From: Calliopum simillimum
Lineage: Eukaryota > Arthropoda > Insecta > Diptera > Lauxaniidae
Length of the DNA stretch: 64,000 nucleotides
Assembly (NCBI GenBank): GCA_951812925.1
Contig: OX638368.1
Location: 73,318,422-73,382,421 of the forward strand
Reading direction: 5' to 3'
The notes below the pieces were generated by a model. That model made no database searches, was not told the DNA's origin, and saw nothing but the letters and a program-made list of their open reading frames with translations. Position 1 is the stretch's first letter; each line of letters opens with the position of its first letter. Shown one piece after another: positions 25,582 through 36,262 of the stretch. The position numbers and the translations under genes are program-made.

Positions 25582-25761
25582 TTACTAAAAGTTCACATAA
25601 AATTTGGCACACACACAAACCCGATTTATAGGGCTATTCCGTTTAAGACATTTCAGAAATACTTTCTAACTGCCATACTTAAATTGCAGCCTCAGGCGTT
25701 GCGTTATTTAGGGCCAATTTCACAGTGTGAGCTTAAGCTTAAGCTTAGATAAACCTTTAGT

Positions 25762-25824
25762 GCTGGTTCACACGACAAACTAAATTGTCGGGCGATTGTA
25801 CTATTTCTTGGCGTGTGAAACAGC
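25762..25824. mobile_element. Internally deleted 63-bp MITE (copy B)
   Basis: Same left end as the 129-bp MITE of copies A and C, but 66 bp covering the loop and most of the right arm are gone. The right terminal bases remain with one change (GAAACAGC for GAACCAGC). The deletion is unique to B and therefore later than the duplication. Confidence 0.85.
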
Positions 25825-26460
25825 TCTTAGTGTAGCTTAAGCGGCCCTTAAATATTTTCCAATTTTACAGTTGACTAGCTCACTTTTGTCATAAGCAAAG
25901 ACACAAGCAAATTTGACGTTAAATATTTTGTTTACAATTTTACAAAGTTTTCCAATCAACTTCAAATTTATTTTCCCCTATGAGATAAAGCCCAATTAAA
26001 CATAATGTTATCTTGCAATCTTTTATTTTAAACATGTCTTATTTTACATGAATAATTTATTTGTTTCATGGCATCATGCCAATACATACAATAAACGAAC
26101 GTTCTCACATAGTTTTTGAAAATTCTTTGCCACATTTAAAATCGCTTATTAAAGCTTTCCCAGACAAATAAGTAAATCAGGCGATGGTAACGCATGGCTT
26201 ACATACACTCCAACATCATTCACTGGTATCGGATTTACTGCAATACAATTTCTACAGCCTGTCCAATGACAATTTCTTCTCGTGACGTCTATGCATGAGG
26301 AAGTAACATTTAAGAAGAGCTTATTGTTGTGTTCCGTTTCGATAATTGCTTTTGCTTTCAGCTGCTACAGATCCAACGGCAGTAGCATCACATTTCCGAT
26401 TTTGCTTTCAGCTGCTACAGATCCAACGGCAGTAGCATCACATTTCCGATAACCCGATCA

Positions 26461-26830
26461 GGAGGTCGTTTTAACTGAAAATTTTGGGCAAATCGAAATT
26501 TCCGATAATATGCGGAGAGCACATATTTTAGAAGTAGTAGATATGATACGGGGCACCTTTCCAAATAATCTGAAGTAAAATTCAAAAAAATCGTATGAGG
26601 GTCGTGGCGACAGAATGGGTTTAAAAGTTTTAATCGCTCATTATGGCCGCATAACAGGTCTTAAAATTCTGAAAAAAAATCAAGGAAATTTTTTGATAAA
26701 AATAAATCGACTTTGGTTAAAACGTTTTTTAATTAAAGCGCTCCCTGCCGAGTAAAAAACGAATAACGCGATTTTTGGCGATATGCGATCGAGCACACCT
26801 TAGCGACACATAAAGCAAGATAACGGGATA
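26461..26830 (-). repeat. Inverted fragment of the duplication unit next to the gap
   Basis: Reads as the opposite strand of unit A (about 14698 down to 14330), that is, the same as 57606-57976 of copy C. It joins copy B directly at 26460/26461 with CA shared at the junction. It runs into the gap. Confidence 0.88.
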
Positions 26831-27030
26831 NNNNNNNNNNNNNNNNNNNNNNNNNNNNNNNNNNNNNNNNNNNNNNNNNNNNNNNNNNNNNNNNNNNNNN
26901 NNNNNNNNNNNNNNNNNNNNNNNNNNNNNNNNNNNNNNNNNNNNNNNNNNNNNNNNNNNNNNNNNNNNNNNNNNNNNNNNNNNNNNNNNNNNNNNNNNNN
27001 NNNNNNNNNNNNNNNNNNNNNNNNNNNNNN
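26831..27030. other. Assembly gap, 200 N
   Basis: Exactly 200 undetermined bases, probably a placeholder. It lies between an inverted fragment of the duplication unit and a truncated foldback arm, as expected where an assembler meets a long palindrome. Confidence 0.99.
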
Positions 27031-29140
27031 TGGTGTCAAATGATTTGTCTTGAAACAGGCTTTGAATAAAAATTTGCAAAAATAATTTTACAATGAAAAA
27101 AAAAAAAAAATTTTAAATTGTGTTTCCCAAAATACGTAATTTTTGACATTTTTTTTTTTTTTTTTTTTTTGTAAAAAAAGCTACAGGTGTAACTTACCAG
27201 TCCTCCAAAAATTAGAGTGGGTCAGACAGTGGTTCTCGAGAAAAACAATAAAATGTGGCTTCTACCGCAATTTTTCAATACAATTTTTTTTTTTTGAATT
27301 GGAAATTTTTTATCTAAACGATAATTTGAATTTGAAAATTTTATTTAATTAAAATTTTCAATTGAAAAAATGTACTGAAAAGTTTCGGAATTTACCGCAA
27401 TTTTTATACCAGGCATTGAAATAAGCTGTAATAATACCCTATTTCTGCAGTTATAACTTCAAATTTGCAGTAATAACTTCAGAATATTGTATAAAATTGT
27501 AATAATAATTTTCACCCAAAATCATATTACTTTGTTTTGCGTTAATCGTTGAAACTAAATACTCATTTAATCTCGCTTATAACCGTTGTTTTAGTTGTCT
27601 AACCTCACCACAATAAGTACTGGGCAACTCTACTTTAAACATATTTTTATAAATGCATTCGAAGAAAATTTCGCTATAAATTTTGAATTTTAAATTGAAC
27701 CATTTCCATGATATCTGTTATTTAATATTAATATTTAATATTAATCACTTGAATAAGACATTAAAAAAATTTTGCTAAAAATTGCAAATAAAAACAAAAA
27801 AAAAAAATTCTGCAGTAATAACTTTTTCTTATTTCAACCCCTGTTTTATACCCTACACCCAGGGTATATTCACTTTGTCCTTCCGTTTGTAACGCAGAGA
27901 AGGAGGCGTGGCAGGTATGGAAAACTATATATATTCTTGATCAGCGTCACCTCCTGAGTCGATATAGCCATGTCCGTCTGTCTGGCTGGCTGGCTGGTTG
28001 GGTGTGTGTGGAAATATATTTTTTGGGAAAACTGAGCCACATAATTCAATGAAAATTGGTATTCTGCCTCCGTCGTAAAAGTTAGCTCGGGGGATTGAAA
28101 ATGAGCGAAATCGGTCAACGGACACGCCTACCTCCCATACAAAAAATATATTCAAAATGCAATAATTAGAGCATTATTTGCAATAACAGAAGCAAAATAC
28201 ACATAAATACTAGGAAAAGTAAGTATGAGCTCTGAGCAAAAACTAGGCGAATTCGGACTAGAGGGCGTGGTACCTCCCATACAAACAAAAGTATCAAAAT
28301 GTTATACGGAAAGCGTTTTTTGAGATAACCCAACCAAATTACACTCAAACACTCGGATTTATAAATGCAAGCTATACGCAAGATCTGGGTAAACTCGGAC
28401 AAGAGGGCGTGGCACCTCCCATATAAACAATTGTTTCAAAATTATATAATGAAAGTGTTTTTTGAGATAATCCAACCAAATTTCACTCAAACACGAAAAA
28501 CATTAATCGTAAATTCTGAGCGTAAAGTAGGCGATGTACGATTGGAGGGCGTGGCACCTCCCATTCAAAATGCTATACTGAAAGATTTTTTAAGGTAAAC
28601 CTTGCCGAATTTTACTCAAACACTCAGAACAAGCTCTACGCAAGCTCTACGCAAAATCAAGGTAAGCTCGGAGGTGAGGGCGTGGCACTTCCCATATAAG
28701 CCATTTGTTCTTATACTCTCCTAATAATATACTTGAAATACAGTGTAGGGTATTTAGTTTTTGGCCAGGCCAAAGATACCACCCTTACTAGTTTTTTTTT
28801 GAATTGGAAATTTTTATCTAAACGATAATTTGAATTTGAAAATTTTATTTAATAAGAATTTTCAATTCAAAAAATGTACTGAAAACTTGCGGAAGATACT
28901 ACATTTTATTGTTTTTCTCGAGAACCAGTGGCAGGCCCACTCCAATTTTTGGAGGACTGGTAAGTTACACCTGTAGCTTTTTTTACAAGATAAATAAAAG
29001 ATATCAAAAACGACGTATTTTGGGAAACTCAATTTAAAATTTTTTTTTTTTCAGTGTAAACTATATATTAAAAAAAAATTATTTTTGCTAATTTTTATTT
29101 TAAAGCCTGAATCAAGACAAATCATTTGATACCATAAAAT
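27031..29140. mobile_element. Foldback element, left end lost in gap, holding a DINE-1
   Basis: 27031-27265 pairs inverted with 28910-29140 (for example CTACAGGTGTAACTTACCAG against CTGGTAAGTTACACCTGTAG). Inside this pair, a ~90-bp block (ATCTAAACGATAATTTGAAT) occurs in direct orientation at 27296 and 28801, on either side of the DINE-1, suggesting that an inner part was flipped. No reading frame of note. Confidence 0.7.
27848..28792 (+). mobile_element. DINE-1 / Helentron-like element 1
   Basis: Starts ATACCCTACACCCAGGGTAT, then the well-known fly DINE-1 5' region (ATATATTCTTGATCAGCGTC, ATAGCCATGTCCGTC). Several ~120-bp repeats follow, each with GAGGGCGTGG(C/T)ACCTCCCAT. The 3' end has the hairpin TTGGCCAGGCCAA and CTTACTAGT followed by a T run. 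No transposase; non-autonomous relatives of Helitrons (Helentrons) look like this. Confidence 0.85.
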
Positions 29141-29545
29141 TAAGAATTGGATAAATGGAACTAAAGTTATAGCCTCTCAAAGAAAGCTAACCTACAAATT
29201 TCAAAGTCCCATATCTCCGCCGTTTTATTAAATTTTGAAAAAATATTTGGTAGTAATTTTTTTCACCATGCTTGATCCAATTTTTAGAGAGAAACGCATT
29301 GCTTAACCATTTCGGCTTCCGTCAAGGTCAAATGCCACCGTAAAAGAACGCTTTATGTATAAATCATAAAGCTCACTTGGCGCCGTCTGTTGTAAAAAAT
29401 TGCTAATTGTTTTTTTTTAGTTGGTTCCGGTTTTGAGACTTGCCATACTAGCTACAATTAAACAAGAGCGGATTTTTTGTCCACATGCAATGCAGGCCCT
29501 CGAATTTAAATGATAGATAAGCAGGTTTCCCTAGATAATTTATGA
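29141..29545. other. Spacer, nothing recognised
   Basis: AT-rich sequence right of the foldback. No frame, motif or repeat that I can name. Confidence 0.5.
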
Positions 29546-29696
29546 AGTTAGTTTATTGACTGTTTTTGCTTGTATAGTACTAATGAAAATACCGACATGC
29601 TTTTTAATTGAAATATGATAAATTTGTATTGAACTAATTAAGCGCGTCGGTAATTTCATTAGTACTATACAAGCAAAAACAGTCAATAAACTAACT
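29546..29696. mobile_element. ~150-bp palindromic MITE
   Basis: 29546-29592 and 29650-29696 are nearly perfect inverted repeats (AAGTTAGTTTATTGACTGTT at the left end), around a ~58-bp loop. Family not recognised and TSD unclear. Confidence 0.75.
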
Positions 29697-29736
29697 TAAT
29701 TTTCATATAAATTTGGGCGATAATCATTTTGAAAAT

Positions 29737-29826
29737 AACGAAATAACGCCCAAAAAAAAAAAAACGAAATAACGCCCAAAAAAATATGAAATAAAGCCCA
29801 GAAACCAAAACGAAATAACGCCCAAA
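29737..29826. repeat. Minisatellite, unit ACGAAATAACGCCCAAAA
   Basis: Four to five tandem copies of a ~18-22-bp unit whose A run varies in length, with one diverged copy (GAAATAAAGCCCAG). Unlike a CRISPR array, there are no unique spacers. Confidence 0.85.
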
Positions 29827-30261
29827 TTATATACATACAATCCCGAGATTAACTTATATTTTTAAGGCAAACTCGAGATTTTTGCCAATTTTAACGTTCT
29901 TGTTTTGAACACGTAGAAGGTAAACGAAGTATCTTAAATACTTAGATAACATGGTGAAATGATCTGTGGTAGATTTGAAAAAACCCGTTTTTTTTATTTT
30001 TAAATACATGATGTATAAAGTATTAAAAAAATTAAAAAAACCTCCAAATATATAAAAAAATGTACAAAAGTTCTCAAAATTGGAATTTTTCACCGAAATA
30101 TGGACCGAACTTCTTCTAATGAATTATATTTTCAAAATTTCGGCGCTCTCGAAAAATTCCAATTTTTAAACAGCTCTTATATACGAGTAATCAACAAGGA
30201 GCTTGGCAGTGATAACCCAAATATTTTTGAACGTAGGCAATCGAAAGATATTTAAGCCTGT

Positions 30262-31290
30262 TCCGAAATCCGTGTGATTTCTATTACTATTCATTTAGGA
30301 GACTTTTTGATGAAAGCGGTGAGTGGAACGATAAAAAGTATCAGAATATTTTTTGTGGAGAACTACAAGTTCTACAAATTATGTTGATTTGCATACAGGA
30401 AAAAATAACCGTTTAGGAAATATTCTTTAAGGGATCAGTAGGGTAATCTTTTTTCAAAAAATCGATTTTTTTTTTTGCATTTTCTGTTCCTTTATACCCT
30501 TAGAATTAATGTAGAAACCCACTTAATGCCCTATCCACAATCAATGCAGGAACAGGTGCAAGTGAAACAGTTAGTTGAAATTTCATAAGTTAGAGCAGAG
30601 CAGAAAATTCTCAAAACACACTTTTTTTACTGGCCGACATGATTCCGGCCAAACTGCTTAACCGATTTGCTTGAATTTTTTTTTAAATATTCACGAAACG
30701 CCTGGCTATCGTCCCTACCAAAAAAAATCATTTTTTTATTAATTATTGGCAATGTTATGACAAAATATATGTTAAAAAACATAGGGAAAAAACGAAAAAA
30801 AAAAACATTTTTCCCTGATTCTGGTAGGGACGATAACCATTTATGTACTTTTTGAGAATAAATTGAGTTTTTATGTTTCAGATGATCCAAACATGAGAAA
30901 TCGCGTCGGCCAGTGAAAACCAGTATTTCATTCACCCAGCCATTTCTCCGACAGATGTCATCAAAAAATTCCAAAAAAATTTTTTATACACTTTACAATA
31001 TACCTCATTACATGTAAAAAAGGTTTCATTGTAGAATAAAAATTTCAATAAAAAAAATATATCAAAAAACAGGCCAGATTACCCTACTGATCCCTTAAAA
31101 ACCGCAAAAAGTCGAAAATTCCATTTTATCGAACGGTTACTTTTTCGTTGATGCAAATCAATATTATTTGTAGAACTTGTAATTCTCCACAAAAGATATC
31201 CTTAGTCTTTTTATCTTGTGACTTACCATTTTCATCAAAAAGCTTCCGAAATGAAAAGTAATTGAAACCACACGGATTACGGAACAGGCC
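30262..31290. mobile_element. Palindrome with a TTAA MITE at its centre
   Basis: 30262-30430 pairs inverted with 31095-31290 (GCCTGTTCCG at one end, CGGAACAGGC at the other, with AACTACAAGTTCTACAAAT against ATTTGTAGAACTTGTAATT). The 664-bp TTAA element occupies the middle. Arms of about 170-195 bp; no TSD resolved. Confidence 0.65.
30431..31094. mobile_element. TTAA-flanked MITE 1 (piggyBac-type target), 664 bp
   Basis: Flanked by TTAA (30427-30430, 31095-31098) with inverted ends GGGATCAGTAGGGTAATC. The subterminal motif AAAAAATCGATTTTT follows the left end, exactly as in the TTAA element at 44283-44879. The interior is partly self-complementary (CTATCGTCCCTACCA against TGGTAGGGACGATA). No coding capacity. 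Confidence 0.82.
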
Positions 31291-31569
31291 TGATTGTGTT
31301 AAATACGAATAGTAGAAAGTTGACAATTATGGTCGAATCTTAATGGGAGGAAAATAAATATATCCAATGCAATCGAGTAAAATTCCTGAATTATGAATTG
31401 TAATTATTTACGTAAAACTTGAATTATCGTATACAGATAATATTCATCACTTTGATGTAAAGAGTGTGTTAAAAAAACTTAAACACGCTTAAAGTTAAAT
31501 AAAAATTAAACCGTTGAATTTAAAAATTCTTAAAAATATGTGAATTTATTAATATATTATAGAAATTCA

Positions 31570-32340
31570 TTAAACATTAAAATATTTGAATATTAATCTG
31601 AATTTATAAATATATCCACCTTTTCCGGGAATCATGTCATTTACGATTTTATAGTTTGTTTCCGTTACCTTTTTGGAGAAGCCGGTCCATTTAAGCTTCA
31701 AATCAGACAAGTCCTGGGAAAACTTCCTCTTTTCTTCCCGGAGTTCTGGACAGTTGGGTGGGTTTGCCTCCCGTGGTAAAAAATTTACATTATTATTTGC
31801 ATACCACTCAAGGGCCTTTTTTCCATAGTAGCATGATGCTAAATCGGGCCAGAACTATGTAGGCACTCTGTGTTGTTTTAGGAAAGGCAAGAGCCTTTTT
31901 TGAAGACACTCCTTAATATACATTTCTGTATTTATTGTTCCTGATGTCACAAATACTTGGCTTTTTTTGCCACAGCTGCAATACTTGGCTTCTTTTGCCA
32001 CAGCTGCAAATGGCTTGCCACATAAGAAACTTCTTAGGGAATTTTGTTAGTTTTTTTGTCCGGTATTGTTCCTGAATATTACCTCATCCATCAGCCACAT
32101 AAAAATCTTGACCCGGTAGTTGTGAAATGAAAGAACATAGGTTTCATCATCCAGAAGTGTTCGAAGCTCTTCGAAAGATTTGTTCGACATTTTTTGCCTT
32201 ACAAATATTTGTTGGACCTTTTTCTCTTCCTGATCCAGGTTTTCGATCAATGTTTAAGTCTTCTTGATACTGTTTAATGGCTTTTGAAACAGTGTGACGA
32301 TGAACCTTGAGATCTGTTGGCATTTTTTTGGAAGTCCACT
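31570..32340 (-). pseudogene. Tc1/mariner transposase relic
   Basis: Across frames and stops one can read, N- to C-terminal: a degenerate helix-turn-helix (HRHTVSKAIKQYQ), DDETYVLSFHNY, TSGTINTEMYIKECLQ-like text, then PDLASCYYGKKALEWY and NPPNCPELR, the usual blocks around the catalytic acidic residues. The terminal frame ends with TAA at 31570. A short direct duplication near 31960-32010 (TACTTGGCTT..TTTTGCCACAGCTGCAA twice) is one lesion. The subfamily was not determined. Confidence 0.75.
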
Positions 32341-32488
32341 ATGGATTTTCTTGAAAAGTTATAATTATTTTTTCACATACTTTTATTTCGCTGTCCTTTT
32401 TGAAAGAAATAACTATTGAAAATGAACAATTTGAATAAATACAATAATATCTTATATATTTTCAAAAGCTAACGTGATTAAAAAAAAA

Positions 32489-34254
32489 ACTAGTAAGGGT
32501 GTAAAATTTGGCCTGGCCAAACATTAAATACCCTACACTGCAGTATTTTCAAAATTTTGCTCATATGGGAGGTGCTACGCCCTCGTTCCGAGTTCACCCA
32601 GTTTTTGTTCAGAGCTTGCATTTAAAGTTTTTAGTGTCTGAGTGAAAAACGTTTTCAGCATAGCGTTTTGAAGCTTTTGCTTATATAGGAGGTGCCACGC
32701 CCTCTTGTCCGAGTTCTTCTAGTTTTAGCTTAGAGCGCGCATTTTTAGTCTTTAGTATTTGAGGGAAGTTTGGTTGGATTATCTCAAAAAACTCTTTCAG
32801 TATAGCGTTTTGAAGCTTTTGCTTATATGGGAGGTGCCACGCCCTCTTGTCCGAATTTGCTCAGTTTTTTCTCAGAGCTTGCGCATACAATTCTTAGTAT
32901 TTATGCGTATTTTGGTTGCATTGTCGTGAAAAATACACCTAAAATTGCATTTTGAATATATTTTTTGTATGGGCGGTAGGCGTGTCCGTTGACCGATTTC
33001 GCTCATTTTCAATCCCCCGAGCTATCTTTGACGACGGAGCAGTGCACAGTGCGAAATTTGGGAGGTTTAGCGGAACTTTATTCAATTTTTGAAATACATA
33101 AAACGCACAATATTATTCATTATTTCGGTAGCTTAATATCCTACCTCAAAAACCTCATACTCAGTTTGGTGAATAGCCCTGCGAAACAACTGCAAAATGC
33201 ACCTGAAACTTGCATTGCTTATTCATTCATACTTTTTGACTATAGAAAGCTTTTCGATTTGTTTTAGTTTATAGATTGGTGCATAAAAACGGTAAGTCGG
33301 TAGGCCGCGAAAATTTTTTCATTTATTTTTTAATAAAATTATCACTTATTTGCATTCAAATAATTGCAGAATCTTTTCTTACTCGTATGTGATTTGTTTG
33401 TGAAAATTGTGCTTTTTAAGAAGTTCATAAAATTTATATTTTCAACTTCATTGGATACTTTAAAAGGTGTTACCACAAATCGCCATTTTGAAACGTACAA
33501 AATTTGAAAGGTAGGCTTATCCTCTACTGGAAAAACAAAACATCTTCTACGATATTTTGCGATCCTCTTTTAAACTAAACCTTTTCCAGAATGTCTTTGG
33601 AAATTTCATATAACACCGAAATTTCATGAAAAACCGACATCGGACGCCATCGTTGGTTTTGTTTTGGAAAAAATAGGCTCACCAACACTAACATCTGACA
33701 CTCTCCATAGTTAAGAGGTAACTGTTCGTACGCTAGTTTATAATATACAAAAAAGGTAGGGGAATCCTCTCAAAATTTAGAAGCATTTCTGAATAAAAAT
33801 GCAAGAAACAGCAAATACCCCTTGTCTTACCCCCTTAATTTTATATGGTGTTTTGATAAGAAAATGGTTATTTCTATCAAGTTTCATAGCGATATCTGGT
33901 ATGGGTGCAGAAATACAACGTTTTAAGCATTTCCATATACATATGTGGGGTATAATAACCCCTTGTCTGATCCCCCTTAATTTTTACATAGTGTTTTGCC
34001 AATTAAATATATATTCAAGTATAAGGTTTCATAACTATAACTGATATATGTGCTGAGGTATGAATTAAGTTCCGCTAGACTCTGAAAATTTCGCACTGTG
34101 CAGTGTACCAAATTTCATTGAAATATCTTGCCCAGTTTTCCCAAAAAGTGTATTTCAACACACGAATATATATACTATTCTATATCTGCCACGCCTGCTT
34201 CTCTGCGTTACAAACGGAATGACAAAGTGAATATACCCTGGGTGTAGGGTATAA
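32489..34254 (-). mobile_element. DINE-1 / Helentron-like element 2, split by Transib
   Basis: Reverse orientation: the 3' end ACTAGTAAGGGTG with hairpin TTTGGCCTGGCCAAA is on the left and the 5' start (complement of ATACCCTACACCC) is on the right. Internal repeats with GGGAGGTGCCACGCCCTC match elements 1 and 3. The Transib-like element 33045-34100 splits it; without it and one CAGTG, the text matches element 3 (GGTACACTGC). Confidence 0.85.
33045..34100. mobile_element. Transib-like non-autonomous element 1 (1056 bp)
   Basis: Inverted ends CACAGTGCGAAATTT, continuing imperfectly to TAGCGGAACTT on both sides, flanked by the perfect 5-bp TSD CAGTG (33040-33044, 34101-34105). A CAC(A/T)(A/G)TG heptamer at the tips and a 5-bp TSD are diagnostic of Transib, relatives of the RAG1 recombinase system. 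No transposase-like frame. Nearly identical to 37841-38892. Confidence 0.85.
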
Positions 34255-34326
34255 AAATTATTCGTTGTACACAGGATAAGTTATGGCTGAAAAAGTGTAT
34301 ATAAGTTTTTTTCGACACACTCTTTA

Positions 34327-34778
34327 TACAAAAAAGATGAAAATGGAATTGATGAAATGTTCAAGATTCTGCCAAACTGGCACACAACGTATAACGTATG
34401 TCTGCACGAAAAACAGTTTTAATTGTCAAAATTTTCGTACTTAAAATAAGTTTTTAAACAAACTTCAATATAGTGACGTTGTAACACGTCCCAAAGGAGG
34501 GCGTGAAATAAATTTTTGCAATATCTTGACGCAAATTTCATCACTCGGGGGCTTTCGAGGTTGCTGATCATGAATCTGAAGTCAGAATTTGAGAATTCTT
34601 AAATCTAAGATGACGGATGGAATATGAAGTCTCACAGTGATTCTCAACCTGTGTGCAGTGAGATTTTTTAAATTACAGGAAGCAAATTTGTCGACATGAT
34701 TTTTTTAGGTTTCTGGAAACTAAAACCTTTTGGTCATATTAATTTACATCAATTTATGAATTGTGATGTAATGATATA
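34327..34778. other. Spacer, nothing recognised
   Basis: AT-rich DNA between the Tc1/mariner relic and the next foldback. No supported frame or repeat. Confidence 0.45.
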
Positions 34779-35365
34779 CATTGTACACTAGACTGCTTCA
34801 GATTTGCTTTCCAACAAGTTTTTTTGTTAAAACGATAGAAACTAAAAATTCTGGTACAATAAGACCCCATAATATTAATATTTACTGGTGGCGCATCGCA
34901 TTTGTTTTTAGTTTGAAAGAGTACTCTCCTTAACACTTTTGCACATATCTCGTGAAGGAGAAAGTTAAAAATCGTTTTGAAACTAATTATTTCGCTTTAA
35001 AGCTAAACACAGTTTTTTCAAGTTTTAAAACGATTTTATACTTTGAAAGCTAAAAAACTACCGAGGTAACATCTTTACGAAAAAAATTATTTGAATCTTT
35101 TTTATGAAAAATTTAATGCTCTTTCCAATGGTAGCAGTCTCATTTGCCTGCGGTTTCTCCTTCACGAGATATGTACAAAAGTGTTTAGAAGAGTACTCTT
35201 TCAAACTAAAAACAAAGAAATGTGATGCGCCACTAGTAAATATTAATATTATGGGCTCTCCTTGCACCAGCATTTTTAGTTTCTATCGTTTTAACAAAAA
35301 AACTTGTTGGAAAGCTAATCGGAAGTAAAAAAAATAAAAAATTATGAAGCTGTCTATTGTACACA
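34779..35365. mobile_element. Foldback element, ~590 bp
   Basis: 34779-34950 pairs inverted with 35160-35365: CCAACAAGTTTTTTTGTTAA against TTAACAAAAAAACTTGTTGG, and AGAGTACTCT on both sides. Ends near TGTACACTAGACTGCTTCA. The frames inside (such as 35058-35273) are by-products of the arms. Confidence 0.7.
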
Positions 35366-35439
35366 CTTCCTCCTACCACACCTTCTTTTCCTAACAAACT
35401 TCCAGGTGGTAGTACCTTAAAGGTATAATTGGGCTATTT

Positions 35440-35522
35440 TAAACACGTTCTTTAAAATATACACAGATGGGTCAAAATTGGATACAGGTACTGGATCAGG
35501 AAATTTTTCCGAGTATATAGAA
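35440..35522 (+). pseudogene. LINE RNase H relic, 5' piece
   Basis: Encodes YTDGSKLDTGTGSGNFSEYIE, the first catalytic motif (TDGS) of the RNase H domain found in LINEs of the I/R1/LOA group. It stops at the 8-bp TSD ATATAGAA and resumes at 43003, more than 7 kb away. Confidence 0.85.
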
Positions 35523-36262
35523 TAGGGTGCAGCACTTTTTCGAAATAATGGGAAAATTATAGGTTGCATCAAAGATTATCTTAGGAGCAGGCCTTATACA
35601 AAGACTGCATACTTAGTTTTGGTCAAAACCCCAGAAAAGATGGCCCGCCCGGGGCTTGAATGAAGGTCTAAACGACAAAAATCATTGTTTTTTCGCAGTT
35701 TTTTTATTTTATCTCAAAAACCTCGAAACTATTGGTAGTAATTCATCCTAAACCTTTGAAAGGGATTAATTTTCTACATTTTTTGTTTTTTTCTCATTGC
35801 TCTACAGTGAAGTTTGCCCTATGGAAGTCCCGGAAGAAGTTAAAATTTTTTGATTCAAAAAACGGGTTTTTTCCTATAACTCAAGATACAAGAGACACAC
35901 AAAAACTTGTTAAAAATAATTGTGTATCATGAAAAGCGACCTTTTATTGTTTTGGTTTTAAAATATACCCAAAATTTTGATTAGAAACTGATGGAAAAAT
36001 TAACAGCTTCTAAACATGGTCTTAAGAATGGAAATAGGATTGAAATTGCGCGAGATATTTTTTTTTTTTTTTAATGTAATTTATTTACAATCTGTCAACA
36101 TGTAACAATAAGTAAATTTTTTGAATAATTTTTAAAACTGATAGAATAGTTACACTCCAGTGAGTGCGACTATATACTTATTTTTACTTAAGAATTATAT
36201 CCACAAGTAACGAACTTATTACATATTCTACTTTATATACATATTTACATTTATAAAACTAG

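Larger units (their letters stand above)
15196..26460 (+). repeat. Segmental duplication, copy B
   Basis: Collinear with copy A from 3044 to 14105, with scattered SNPs and homopolymer or small indels. It starts inside a satellite unit. It retains a ~350-bp segment at 20826-21165 that A lacks, and has its own deletions in the foldback (21610-22805) and in the MITE at 25762. It ends abruptly at 26460, where the sequence changes to the inverted strand of the same unit. Confidence 0.93.
31460..34324 (-). mobile_element. Tc1/mariner-superfamily transposon, interrupted
   Basis: Inverted ends AAGAGTGTGTTAAAAAAACTTA (left) and the complement of AAGAGTGTGTCGAAAAAAACTTA (right), with TA on both outer sides (31458-31459, 34325-34326), the hallmark of this superfamily. 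A degraded transposase lies in the left half. A DINE-1 (32489-34254) has entered near the right end, and a Transib-like element has entered that DINE-1. Confidence 0.82.

Noticed and set aside
26729..27079. Open frames of 116 and 79 residues across the gap
   Set aside because: They are open only because N bases are translated as unknown residues.
29737..29826. Short regular repeats that could suggest a CRISPR array
   Set aside because: The units are contiguous with no unique spacers, and the window is eukaryotic.
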